DNA from: Desulfovibrio sp. A2
GTDB lineage: Bacteria; Desulfobacterota; Desulfovibrionia; Desulfovibrionales; Desulfovibrionaceae
Assembly (NCBI RefSeq): GCF_000226255.1
Contig: NZ_AGFG01000043.1
Span: 1-51,586, forward strand
Reading direction: 5' to 3'
Length of the DNA: 51,586 nucleotides
The notes beneath the pieces are model-generated. The model had not been told where the DNA came from. It saw nothing but the letters and a program-made list of their open reading frames with translations, and did no database searches. The position numbers were made by a program, and so were the translations under genes. The stretch's first letter is position 1; each line of letters starts with the position of its first letter. This document shows positions 34,449 through 42,215 of this stretch, piece by piece.

Positions 34449-34745
34449 ATGCCCGCGCCGACCACCGATTCCGCCACCCTGTCCACGCTGGTCGAGGGCA
34501 TCGGCTACGTGGCGGGCCTGCTGACCTCCCTGGCCTACCTGCCGCAGGTGGTGCGCATCGCCCGCACCCGTTCGGCCGACGACATCTCGCTGCCCACCTT
34601 CCGGCTGCTGGCCGTGGGCGTGGCCCTGTGGCTGGTCTATGGCGTGGGCATCGGATCGTGGCCGGTCATGGCCGCCAACGCGGTGGGCCTGGCGCTGATA
34701 CTGGCCGTGATCTGGCTGAAGCTGCGTTACTCCCGCCGGGCGTAG
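34449..34745 (+). CDS. SemiSWEET sugar transporter
   Basis: 98 aa, three predicted helices, matching the half-unit size of bacterial SemiSWEETs (which work as dimers). LTSLAYLPQVVR contains the PQ-loop Pro-Gln. GGAGG precedes ATG 34449. The transported sugar is not predictable. Confidence 0.85.
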   Translation: MPAPTTDSATLSTLVEGIGYVAGLLTSLAYLPQVVRIARTRSADDISLPTFRLLAVGVALWLVYGVGIGSWPVMAANAVGLALILAVIWLKLRYSRRA

Positions 34746-34810
34746 CGCAGGCGGGGCGGCGCATCACCGTCCCACCGCGCATCCCCTGTGGACTACGGCC
34801 CGTTTCCGGG

Positions 34811-34816
34811 TATACT
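34811..34816 (+). promoter_or_regulatory. Possible -10 element of the ZIP transporter gene
   Basis: TATACT lies 55 bp upstream of ATG 34871; the -35 candidate (GTGGAC at 34788-34793, 17-bp spacer) is weak. Confidence 0.35.
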
Positions 34817-34870
34817 CGGCGCGTTGAAGCCTTCCGGCCGACTTCCCTCCACCCGCAACGGAGACCGGAC

Positions 34871-35683
34871 ATGCCCACCGCCTTCGCCAACCTCGATCCC
34901 GTCCTGCAGGCCTTCATCGCCGGGCTGTTCACCTGGGGCGTCACCGCTCTTGGGGCCGCGCTGGTGTTCCTGACCAAAAGCTTCTCGCGCAAGGCGCTGG
35001 ACGTCATGCTGGGCTTTGCCGCCGGGGTGATGATCGCGGCCAGCTTCTGGTCGTTGCTGGCCCCCGCGCTGGAAATGTCCGAGCACCTCGGCCGCTGGTC
35101 GTTCGTGCCCGCCGCGGTGGGCTTCGTGCTGGGCGCGCTGTTCCTGCGGCTGGTGGACATGCTGCTGCCCCACCTGCACCTGCACAACCCCATCGAGCAC
35201 GCCGAGGGCCTGCCCAGCACGTGGCAGCGCTCCACCCTGCTGGTGACGGCCATCACCCTGCACAACATCCCGGAAGGGTTGGCCGTGGGCGTGGCCTTCG
35301 GGGCCGTGGCGGCGGACCTGCCCTCGGCCTCGCTGGCCGGGGCCATGGCCCTGGCGCTGGGCATCGGCATCCAGAACTTTCCCGAAGGCACGGCGGTGTC
35401 CGTGCCGCTGCGGCGCGAGGGCCTTTCGCGCATGAAGGCGTTCCTGTTCGGGCAGGCATCCGGCATGGTGGAACCCATCGCCGCCGTGCTGGGCGCGGCG
35501 GCCGTGGTCTGGGCGCGGCCCATCCTGCCGTATGCGCTGGCCTTCGCGGCCGGGGCCATGATCTTCGTGGTGGTGGAAGAGGTGATTCCCGAGTCGCAGG
35601 GCTCGGGCTACGGCGACCTTGCCACCATGGGCGTCATTGCCGGGTTCACCCTGATGATGACCCTGGACGTGGCCCTGGGGTAG
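34871..35683 (+). CDS. ZIP-family divalent metal transporter (GufA/ZupT-like)
   Basis: 270 aa with about eight helices. The two signature helices carry ITLHNIPEGLAVG and IGIQNFPEGTAVS, whose His, Asn and Glu residues form the metal site. A His-rich loop (LLPHLHLHNPIEHAE) lies between helices 3 and 4. ZIP proteins import zinc or other divalent metals to the cytoplasm. It is followed after 155 bp by a P1B metal ATPase, so import and export functions sit side by side. GGAG precedes the ATG. Confidence 0.9.
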   Translation: MPTAFANLDPVLQAFIAGLFTWGVTALGAALVFLTKSFSRKALDVMLGFAAGVMIAASFWSLLAPALEMSEHLGRWSFVPAAVGFVLGALFLRLVDMLLPHLHLHNPIEHAEGLPSTWQRSTLLVTAITLHNIPEGLAVGVAFGAVAADLPSASLAGAMALALGIGIQNFPEGTAVSVPLRREGLSRMKAFLFGQASGMVEPIAAVLGAAAVVWARPILPYALAFAAGAMIFVVVEEVIPESQGSGYGDLATMGVIAGFTLMMTLDVALG

Positions 35684-35774
35684 TTGCCCCCCGGCGGCCA
35701 CGGTTGCCGGCCGCCTCCGCAAACCCGGCGAGTTTCCCTTTCCATCCGGCCTATTGCGCAGCCCCAGAAATACC

Positions 35775-35819
35775 TTGACGGTCAAACTATCTTGCACATA
35801 AAGAAGTTTGACCGTCAAA
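35775..35819 (+). promoter_or_regulatory. Promoter overlapping a double palindromic operator
   Basis: A perfect 14-bp inverted repeat (35775-35788 with 35805-35818) consists of two palindromes, TTGACGGTCAA and TTTGACCGTCAAA, whose centres are 33 bp apart (three helical turns). TTGACG also serves as a -35 with ATAAAG 17 bp downstream. The site ends 20 bp before the GTG start of the ATPase. A repressor dimer pair is likely; no regulator gene is adjacent. Confidence 0.7.
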
Positions 35820-35838
35820 CATTTTGGAGGCACACCTC

Positions 35839-37800
35839 GTGATCGGACGCTTCGCCTGCCCCGGCTCCTACCGGGAGCTCAGTTCCTCGCGTGAAACCCT
35901 GCTTTGCCTGCTGGGCGGCATCCTGGCCGCCGTGTCCTGGGGCACCACCCTGGCGGGCGCGCCCGCGTGGCTGGCCGCCGCGCTGGCCCTGGCCGGGGCC
36001 GCCATCAACGGCCTGCCCATCGTCAAGGGCGCGGTGGAAGGTCTGCTGGAAAAGCAGGTCAACGTGGACGAACTGGTGTCCATCGCCCTTGTGGCCTCGG
36101 TGGCGCAGGGCGAATACCTGTCCGCCGCCATCGTGGCCTGCATCATGAAGGCGGGTTCGCTGATCGAAGGATTTCTCAGCGACGCGGCCCGCCGCTCCAT
36201 CCGGGCCCTGGCCGAGGTCACGCCCGACACCGCCACCATCGTCGAGCCGGGCGGCCGCGAACGCACCTTGCTGGCCGCCGAGGTGCGCGTGGGCCAGCAG
36301 CTGCGCGTGCGCCCCGGCGAGCGCATTCCCGTGGACGCGGTGATCGTTTCCGGCGTCACCGCCGTGGACGAATCGTCCATCACCGGCGAGCCGCTGCCCC
36401 GGTCGTGCGCGGCGGGCGACACGGTGCTGGCGGGCACCATGAATTACAACGGCGTCATCGTGGTAGAGGCGCAGCGCGTAGGCGAAGACACCACCATTGG
36501 CAAGGTGGTGCGCCTGGTGGAAGACGCGGAGGCCCACAAGCCCAAGGCCGCCCGGCTGGTGGACAGGTACGCCCGGTGGTTCACCCCGCTGGTGCTGGTC
36601 TGCGCCGCCGTGGCCTGGGCCGTGTCCGGCGAGACGTCGCGCGCCGTGGCCGTGCTCATCGCCGGGTGCCCCTGCGCCCTGCTGATGGCCACGCCCACCG
36701 CCGCCGTGGCCGCCGTGGGCCGCGCCGCCCGCGCGGGCATCATCGTGCGCGGCGGGCAGGCGCTGGAAGGCGTGGCATCCGCCTCGCTGGTGCTGTTCGA
36801 CAAGACCGGCACCCTCACGTTCGGTCGTCCAGAACTGGACGAGGTGCTGCCCGTGCCCCCCGGCGGCGAGACGGCCGACGGCGCACAGCCCATCAGCGCC
36901 GACCGGCTGCTGGCCCTTGCCGCCGGGGCCGAGGCGGGCGGCACCCATCCCATCGCCCGGGCCATCGTGGCCGGGGCCGAGGCGCGGTCCATTGCCCCTG
37001 CCCCGGCCGAGGGGGCGTTCACCGAGGTGGGCGTGGGCGTGCGCGCCACCGTGGATGGCCACGCCGTGGAAGTCTGCGGCGTAACGGCCGAGGTGGAGGC
37101 GGAACTGGCCGAACGCGCGCCTAGCCTTGTGGCCCCGCTGGCCGCCCTGCGCGGGCGCGGGGCCACGGCCCTGCTGGTGCGCGTGGATGCTGCCCCAGCC
37201 GGGCTGCTGGCCGTCACCGACACCCTGCGCCCCGGCGCGCGCTCTGCCGTCAGCGGCCTGCGCACCGCTGGCCTGGCCCACGCGGGCATGCTGTCCGGCG
37301 ACCATGAAACCGCCGCCGCGCGCATCGCGGCGCAGGCGGGCATAGACTACTGGCGCGCGGGCCTGAAGCCCGCCGACAAGCTTGCGGCCATCCGCACCCA
37401 GCAGCAGTCCGGGGCAACTGTCATCTTCGTGGGCGATGGCATCAACGACGCCCCCGCCCTGGCCGGGGCGGACGTGGGCGTGGCCATGGGCGGCGCGGGC
37501 ACCGACGTGGCCCTGGAAACCGCCGACGTGGCCCTGACCCATGACGACATCGGCCGCCTGCCCTTTCTGGTGCGGCTGGCCCGCCGGTCCATCTCGCTGA
37601 TCAAGATCAACATCGGCCTCGGCATGCTGTTCAACGCGCTGTCCATCCTGGGCAGCGGCTATGGCCTGCTCTCGCCGGTGGCGGCCTCGGTGTTCCACAA
37701 CGTGGGCTCGGTGATCGTGGTCATCTCGTCCGCCAGCCTGGCCTTCTTCGACGACGGCGACCCCGGCCAGGCCGCCTGCCCGGCCCCGGAAAAGGCCTAG
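35839..37800 (+). CDS. P1B-type heavy-metal translocating ATPase
   Basis: 653 aa. The phosphorylation motif DKTGTLT has D321; the actuator motif is SSITGEPLP; the hinge motif VGDGINDAPAL is intact. The metal motif in TM6 is CPC (C277-C279). No N-terminal heavy-metal-associated domain is present. The last helix pair reads FHNVGS (H620, N621) where ZntA/CadA enzymes have an Asp, so zinc/cadmium specificity should not be assumed; manganese- or copper-type sites are alternatives. GTG 35839 is preceded by TTGGAGG. The operator upstream suggests metal-inducible expression. Confidence 0.88.
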   Translation: MIGRFACPGSYRELSSSRETLLCLLGGILAAVSWGTTLAGAPAWLAAALALAGAAINGLPIVKGAVEGLLEKQVNVDELVSIALVASVAQGEYLSAAIVACIMKAGSLIEGFLSDAARRSIRALAEVTPDTATIVEPGGRERTLLAAEVRVGQQLRVRPGERIPVDAVIVSGVTAVDESSITGEPLPRSCAAGDTVLAGTMNYNGVIVVEAQRVGEDTTIGKVVRLVEDAEAHKPKAARLVDRYARWFTPLVLVCAAVAWAVSGETSRAVAVLIAGCPCALLMATPTAAVAAVGRAARAGIIVRGGQALEGVASASLVLFDKTGTLTFGRPELDEVLPVPPGGETADGAQPISADRLLALAAGAEAGGTHPIARAIVAGAEARSIAPAPAEGAFTEVGVGVRATVDGHAVEVCGVTAEVEAELAERAPSLVAPLAALRGRGATALLVRVDAAPAGLLAVTDTLRPGARSAVSGLRTAGLAHAGMLSGDHETAAARIAAQAGIDYWRAGLKPADKLAAIRTQQQSGATVIFVGDGINDAPALAGADVGVAMGGAGTDVALETADVALTHDDIGRLPFLVRLARRSISLIKINIGLGMLFNALSILGSGYGLLSPVAASVFHNVGSVIVVISSASLAFFDDGDPGQAACPAPEKA

Positions 37801-38159
37801 CCAAACACAGCCACAGGGCGAACCACGCCGACGCGCCTGCGGTCGGCGGCATGCCCCGCCCGCGCATCGCCAGACGCCGCACGGGCCGGAAAGGACACCC
37901 TTCCGGCCCGTTTGCCGTTCCATCACCCCTCGGGCATTGCTTTTTCCGGTCGCCACGGCCAGACGCGCCCCAGACTTGGTCTGGACGCAGGTCCGACACG
38001 CAACTCGCAGGGCCGCCCACCAGCCGCCGCAGCGCCCGCGCGGCCTTGATTTCCCGCCCGGATTCTGCAATGCCTATCCGGTTCGCGCCCTCACCGCGCG
38101 AGCGCACCACGGGCCGTGCGCGCACCAGCGCCCGCGCCGCAACAGACCGGAGGAACCAC
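37801..38159. other. Intergenic gap with a terminator
   Basis: 359 bp. The hairpin at 37881-37911 ends the ATPase unit. The rest is GC-rich without clear features except GGAGGA (38149-38154) before ATG 38160. Confidence 0.65.
37881..37914 (+). terminator. Intrinsic terminator-like hairpin after the metal ATPase
   Basis: ACGGGCCGGAA (37881-37891) pairs perfectly with TTCCGGCCCGT (37901-37911), followed by TTG. The T-run is short. Confidence 0.55.
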
Positions 38160-38906
38160 ATGAAGCGTCTCATCCAGATCGCCCTCGGCCTTGCCCTGGT
38201 GGCCGCGCTGTGCGCCCCCGCCATGGCCAAGAAGCTCGTCGTCGCGCACGACACCAACTTCAAGCCCTTCGAGTTCAAGGGCGAGGACGGCAAGTACACC
38301 GGCTTCGACATCGAACTGTGGCAGGCCGTGGCCAAGATCGTGGGCGTGGAGTACGAACTGCAGCCCATGGACTTCAACGGCATCATCCCCGGCCTGCAGA
38401 CCGGCAACATCGACGTGGGCATCGCGGGCATCACCATCAAGGCCGAGCGCCAGCAGGTCATCGACTTTTCCGCCCCCTACTACGATTCCGGCCTGATGAT
38501 CCTGGTGCGCGAAGGCGACGCCGCCATCAAGTCGGTGGAAGACCTGAAGGGCAAAATCGTGGCCACCAAGACCGCCACCTCTTCCGTGGACTTCGTGAAG
38601 GCCAGCGCCAACGCCAAGGAAGTGAAGCTGTTCCCCAACAACGACGGCATGTTCTTCGAACTGATGAGCGGCGGCGCCGACGCCGTGGTGTTCGACATGC
38701 CCGTGGTGAAGGAATTCGCCATGACCGCCGGCAAGGGCAAGGTGAAGACCGTTGGCCCGCTGTACCAGGGCCAGTCCTACGGCATCGGCTTCCCCAAGGG
38801 CAGCCCGCTGGTGGCCAAGGTGAACGAGGCCCTCAAGAAGGTGAAGGCCGACGGCACCTACGACAAGCTGTACATGAAGTGGTTCGGCTACGCCCCCGGC
38901 AAGTAG
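38160..38906 (+). CDS. Periplasmic amino-acid-binding protein of an ABC transporter (GlnH-like)
   Basis: 248 aa. A signal peptide (LIQIALGLALVAALCAPAMA, cleavage after about residue 23) precedes a type II periplasmic binding fold. NFKPFEFKGEDGKYTGFDIE is the usual amino-acid-binding start, and the GIAGITIKAERQQVIDFSAP block is typical of glutamine/polar amino-acid binders. GGAGGA lies upstream of ATG 38160. Permease and ATPase genes follow. Confidence 0.92.
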   Translation: MKRLIQIALGLALVAALCAPAMAKKLVVAHDTNFKPFEFKGEDGKYTGFDIELWQAVAKIVGVEYELQPMDFNGIIPGLQTGNIDVGIAGITIKAERQQVIDFSAPYYDSGLMILVREGDAAIKSVEDLKGKIVATKTATSSVDFVKASANAKEVKLFPNNDGMFFELMSGGADAVVFDMPVVKEFAMTAGKGKVKTVGPLYQGQSYGIGFPKGSPLVAKVNEALKKVKADGTYDKLYMKWFGYAPGK

Positions 38907-38916
38907 CCCCCGCCAC

Positions 38917-39014
38917 GGCGTCCCCCTATGGGGATGCCACGGGCGCGCCCGCATGCCGCATGCGGGCCTGACCACCTGAACGGATGCGACGGGGATGGCC
39001 CACGGGCCATCCCC
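38917..39014 (+). repeat. Three consecutive stem-loops between binding protein and permease
   Basis: (1) GCGTCCCC/GGGGATGC about 38918-38937; (2) GCCCGCATG/CATGCGGGC at 38947-38955 and 38959-38967; (3) GGGGATGGCCC/GGGCCATCCCC at 38991-39001 and 39004-39014. Such barriers often keep the binding-protein mRNA abundant relative to downstream genes. Confidence 0.65.
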
Positions 39015-39145
39015 TTGCCCGTTCCCGCCCCGCGCGTCATGCCCAGGCCGGGCCGCATGCCCCGGCCGTGTCCGCACCGCGCGCCGCACCAGACGACCAG
39101 AAGCCGCCCGGCAATGCTGCCGCGCGTCTTCCCCAAAGGCATTCC

Positions 39146-39817
39146 ATGGCACTGGACTTTCAAGCAAGCGTCATGTGGGAAAGCGTGCCCCTGCTGCTCG
39201 GCGGGGTGCACCTGACCATCATCATCACCCTGGGCGGCCTGGCCATCGGCTTCGTGCTGGGCACCGCCACCGGGCTCGCCAAGACCGCGCGCGGCAGGCT
39301 GCCCCGCGCCGTGGCCGACATTTACGTGGAGGCCATACGCGGCACCCCGCTCATCGTGCAGGTGATGTTCCTGTATTTCGGCGTGCCGCTGGCCACCGGC
39401 ATGCGCATTCCGCCGGTGACGGCGGGCATCATCGCCATCGCGGTCAACTCCGGGGCGTACATCGCCGAAATCGTGCGCGGGGCCATCGAATCCATCGACG
39501 TGGGCCAGTCCGAGGCGGGCCGCTCCATCGGGCTTACCCGCATGCAGACCATGCTCTACGTGGTGTGGCCGCAGGCCTTTCGCCGCATGATCCCGCCGCT
39601 GGGCAACCAGTTCATCATCTCGCTGAAGGACACCTCGCTGCTGGTGGTCATCGGCGTGGGCGAACTGACCCGGCAGGGGCAGGAGATCATCGCCGTGAAC
39701 TTTCGCGCCTTCGAGGTGTGGCTGACCGTGGCCGTGATGTACCTGGTGATGACGCTGAGCATCGCCCGCGTGCTGCGGGTATACGAACGCAGGCTGAACG
39801 CCCGCTTCGGCAGATAG
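39146..39817 (+). CDS. Polar amino-acid ABC transporter permease (GlnP-like)
   Basis: 223 aa with five hydrophobic segments. The EAA loop, which docks onto the ATPase, is ESIDVGQSEAGRSIGLTRMQ. VEAIRGTPLIVQVMFLYFG is the standard N-terminal block of HisM/GlnP permeases. ATG 39146 sits behind AAAGG. It forms the membrane pore with the ATPase encoded 15 bp downstream. Confidence 0.92.
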   Translation: MALDFQASVMWESVPLLLGGVHLTIIITLGGLAIGFVLGTATGLAKTARGRLPRAVADIYVEAIRGTPLIVQVMFLYFGVPLATGMRIPPVTAGIIAIAVNSGAYIAEIVRGAIESIDVGQSEAGRSIGLTRMQTMLYVVWPQAFRRMIPPLGNQFIISLKDTSLLVVIGVGELTRQGQEIIAVNFRAFEVWLTVAVMYLVMTLSIARVLRVYERRLNARFGR

Positions 39818-39832
39818 AAGGGGGACGCAACC

Positions 39833-40582
39833 ATGAAGACATGTGAAACCCCCATGATCGAAATCCGCAACCTGCACAAGACGTTCGGGAAGAACGAAGT
39901 GCTGCGCGGCATCGACCTTACCGTCTGCCCCGGCGAGGTGGTGGTCATCATCGGGCCGTCCGGCTCGGGCAAGTCCACGGCGCTGCGCTGCATCAACCGG
40001 CTGGAGGAAATCACCTCCGGCAAGGTCATCGTGGACGGGCACGACCTGTACGACCCCGCCACCGACATCAACTACGTGCGCACCGAAGCGGGCATGGTGT
40101 TCCAGCAGTTCAACCTGTTTCCGCACATGTGCGTGCTGGACAACGTGACCCTGGGCCCCATCCGCGTGCGCCGCACCCCCCGCGCCGAAGCCGACAGGTT
40201 GGGCCTGGCCCTGCTGGAAAAGGTAGGGCTGGCCGACAAGGCCGCCGCCTACCCGGACCAGCTTTCCGGCGGGCAGAAGCAGCGCGTGGCCATTGCCCGC
40301 TCGCTGGCCATGCAGCCCAAGGTGCTGCTGTTCGACGAACCCACCAGCGCGCTGGACCCGGAACTGGTGGGCGAAGTGCTGGAAGTCATGCGCGCCCTTG
40401 CCCTGGAAGGCATGACCATGGTCATCGTCACCCACGAAATGGGCTTTGCCCGCGAGGTGGCCGACCGGGTCATCTTCATCGACCAAGGCAGGATTCAGGA
40501 ACAGGGCCCGCCGGACGAATTCTTCAGCGCGCCGAAAAACCCGCGTCTGCGCGAATTCCTGGGCCGCGTGCGCCACGCGTAG
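39833..40582 (+). CDS. Polar amino-acid ABC transporter ATPase (GlnQ-like)
   Basis: 249 aa. Walker [10 protein letters not shown], signature LSGGQKQR, Walker [13 protein letters not shown] and the switch His in IVTHEMGFA are all intact. ATG 39833 or the internal ATG 39854 could be used; the second lies directly before the conserved IEIRNLHK strand. The length and motifs match GlnQ/HisP. A perfect 15-bp hairpin follows 72 bp after the stop. Confidence 0.93.
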   Translation: MKTCETPMIEIRNLHKTFGKNEVLRGIDLTVCPGEVVVIIGPSGSGKSTALRCINRLEEITSGKVIVDGHDLYDPATDINYVRTEAGMVFQQFNLFPHMCVLDNVTLGPIRVRRTPRAEADRLGLALLEKVGLADKAAAYPDQLSGGQKQRVAIARSLAMQPKVLLFDEPTSALDPELVGEVLEVMRALALEGMTMVIVTHEMGFAREVADRVIFIDQGRIQEQGPPDEFFSAPKNPRLREFLGRVRHA

Positions 40583-40653
40583 ACGGGCCGCTGCCTGGCG
40601 GGGAAACAGCCTGGCGCACGACCTGCGCTACGCGGGGTTACGGCGTGATGCTT

Positions 40654-40689
40654 CAAGGGGGGAACCGGACCAGACCGGTTCCCCCCTTG
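40654..40689 (+). terminator. 15-bp hairpin ending the ABC operon
   Basis: CAAGGGGGGAACCGG (40654-40668) and its perfect complement (40675-40689) close a 6-nt loop. There is no T-run. Confidence 0.5.
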
Positions 40690-40790
40690 CACGTTGCGGG
40701 CCGCCGATCTGCCCCTCCCCCCCCCCGCGGACGTCGGCGCGCAGTTCCGCGCCTTGCCAGCCGCGCCGTGCGTGCGGTACATCCCCGCCC

Positions 40791-42077
40791 ATGCCCGCCC
40801 GCGACACCTTCCCCCATTCCGCTTGCGCCAGCGCCGCCGCTGGCCGGGCGGATGCCCAACCGGCCCCCCAGCAGCACCGGTCCCAGCCAGACGCCGCACC
40901 CGCCACCACGGTCCGACGCAACAGCCCCGCAGCCACCGCCGACACCGGCCAGCCCCGCGAACTGCCCACCGCCGTCTTTGCGGAAGCCTTCGCCACGGCC
41001 CTGCTGGACTGGTTTGCAGTGCACAAGCGCCCGCTGCCGTGGCGGTTCGGCTACGAGCCGTATTCGGTGTGGATTTCCGAGGTGATGCTGCAACAAACCC
41101 AGATGGACCGGGGGGTGGACTACTTCCTGCGCTGGATGACCCGATTCCCCGACGCGGCCAGCGTGGCCGCCGCCAGCGAGGACGAACTGCTGAAGGCGTG
41201 GGAGGGGCTGGGCTACTATTCGCGGGTGCGCAACCTGCACAAGGCGGCCAAAGCCCTGGTGGAACGCCACGGCGGCGAACTGCCCGACGACCCGGAGGCC
41301 ATCCGCGCGCTTCCGGGCATCGGCCCGTACACGGCCGGGGCCATCGCGGGCATCGCCTTCAACCGCGACGTGACCTGCATCGACGCCAACGTGGAGCGGG
41401 TGCTGTCGCGGGTGTTCGACATCGACACCCCCGTACGCGCCCAACCCGCCGCCGGGCGCATCCGGGCGCTGGCCGCCGCCCTGCTGCCCGCCGGTCGCGC
41501 CCGGGACTTCAACCAGGCGCTCATGGAACTGGGCGCGCTGGTCTGCCGCAAGAAACCGCAATGCGCTTCATGCCCGCTGTCCGGCCTGTGCGAAAGCCTG
41601 CGCCTGGGCATTCCGCACGAGCGGCCCGTGCCGGGGCGCAAGCAGCCCATCACCCCGCTGGACGTGGCCACCGGCGTGCTGGTGCACGGCGATCGCATCT
41701 TCATCCAGAAGCGGCCGGACGAGGGCGTGTGGGCGGGGTTCTGGGAATTTCCCGGCGGGTGCGTGGAAAAGGACGAATCGCCGGACGCGGCCATCGTGCG
41801 CGAGTACGCCGAGGAAACCGCCTTCCGCATTGCGGTGCGTGACAAGCTGGCGGTGATCCGCCACGGGTACACCACCTACCGGGTCACCCTGCACTGCTAC
41901 CTGTGCACGCTGGATGGGGACATGCCTGGGGCCCCGCCCGTGCCGCCGATACTGGACGCGGCCACCGAATACCGCTGGGTGGACTTCGCCGAGTTGCCGC
42001 GCTTCACCTTTCCGGCCGGGCACCGCAAGCTCATCGACCAACTGGCCACGGACCTGCGCTTCGCGCCGTACCGCTAG
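40791..42077 (+). CDS. mutY: A/G-specific adenine glycosylase
   Basis: 428 aa. The first 55 residues are a low-complexity leader. HhH-GPD domain: catalytic E97 in EVMLQQTQ, helix-hairpin-helix LPGIGPYTAGAI, catalytic D198 in CIDANVERV. The FeS-cluster cysteines are C252, C258, C261 and C267, spaced C-X5-C-X2-C-X5-C, one residue shorter than the classic C-X6-C. The C-terminal domain (about 290-425) is NUDIX-like and retains almost a complete Nudix box (GCVEKDE...REYAEE). MutY removes adenine opposite 8-oxoguanine. ATG 40791 is the last start before the domain; upstream frame overlaps the ATPase gene. Confidence 0.92.
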   Translation: MPARDTFPHSACASAAAGRADAQPAPQQHRSQPDAAPATTVRRNSPAATADTGQPRELPTAVFAEAFATALLDWFAVHKRPLPWRFGYEPYSVWISEVMLQQTQMDRGVDYFLRWMTRFPDAASVAAASEDELLKAWEGLGYYSRVRNLHKAAKALVERHGGELPDDPEAIRALPGIGPYTAGAIAGIAFNRDVTCIDANVERVLSRVFDIDTPVRAQPAAGRIRALAAALLPAGRARDFNQALMELGALVCRKKPQCASCPLSGLCESLRLGIPHERPVPGRKQPITPLDVATGVLVHGDRIFIQKRPDEGVWAGFWEFPGGCVEKDESPDAAIVREYAEETAFRIAVRDKLAVIRHGYTTYRVTLHCYLCTLDGDMPGAPPVPPILDAATEYRWVDFAELPRFTFPAGHRKLIDQLATDLRFAPYR

Positions 42078-42215
42078 CGCGTTCGCGCGGGGCCGCTTCG
42101 CCGTGCAGCGGCGCGGCTCATTGCCTCCGCATCAGGCACGCACGCACGGGGTTCCAAGGGGCGACAGCCCCTGGGCCGCCGGAGGCACCCAAAAAAGGAC
42201 ACCCGCATGCGCCGC

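Noticed and set aside
35815..38070. 751-aa - strand open frame
   Set aside because: Shadow of the P1B ATPase, whose motifs are unambiguous.
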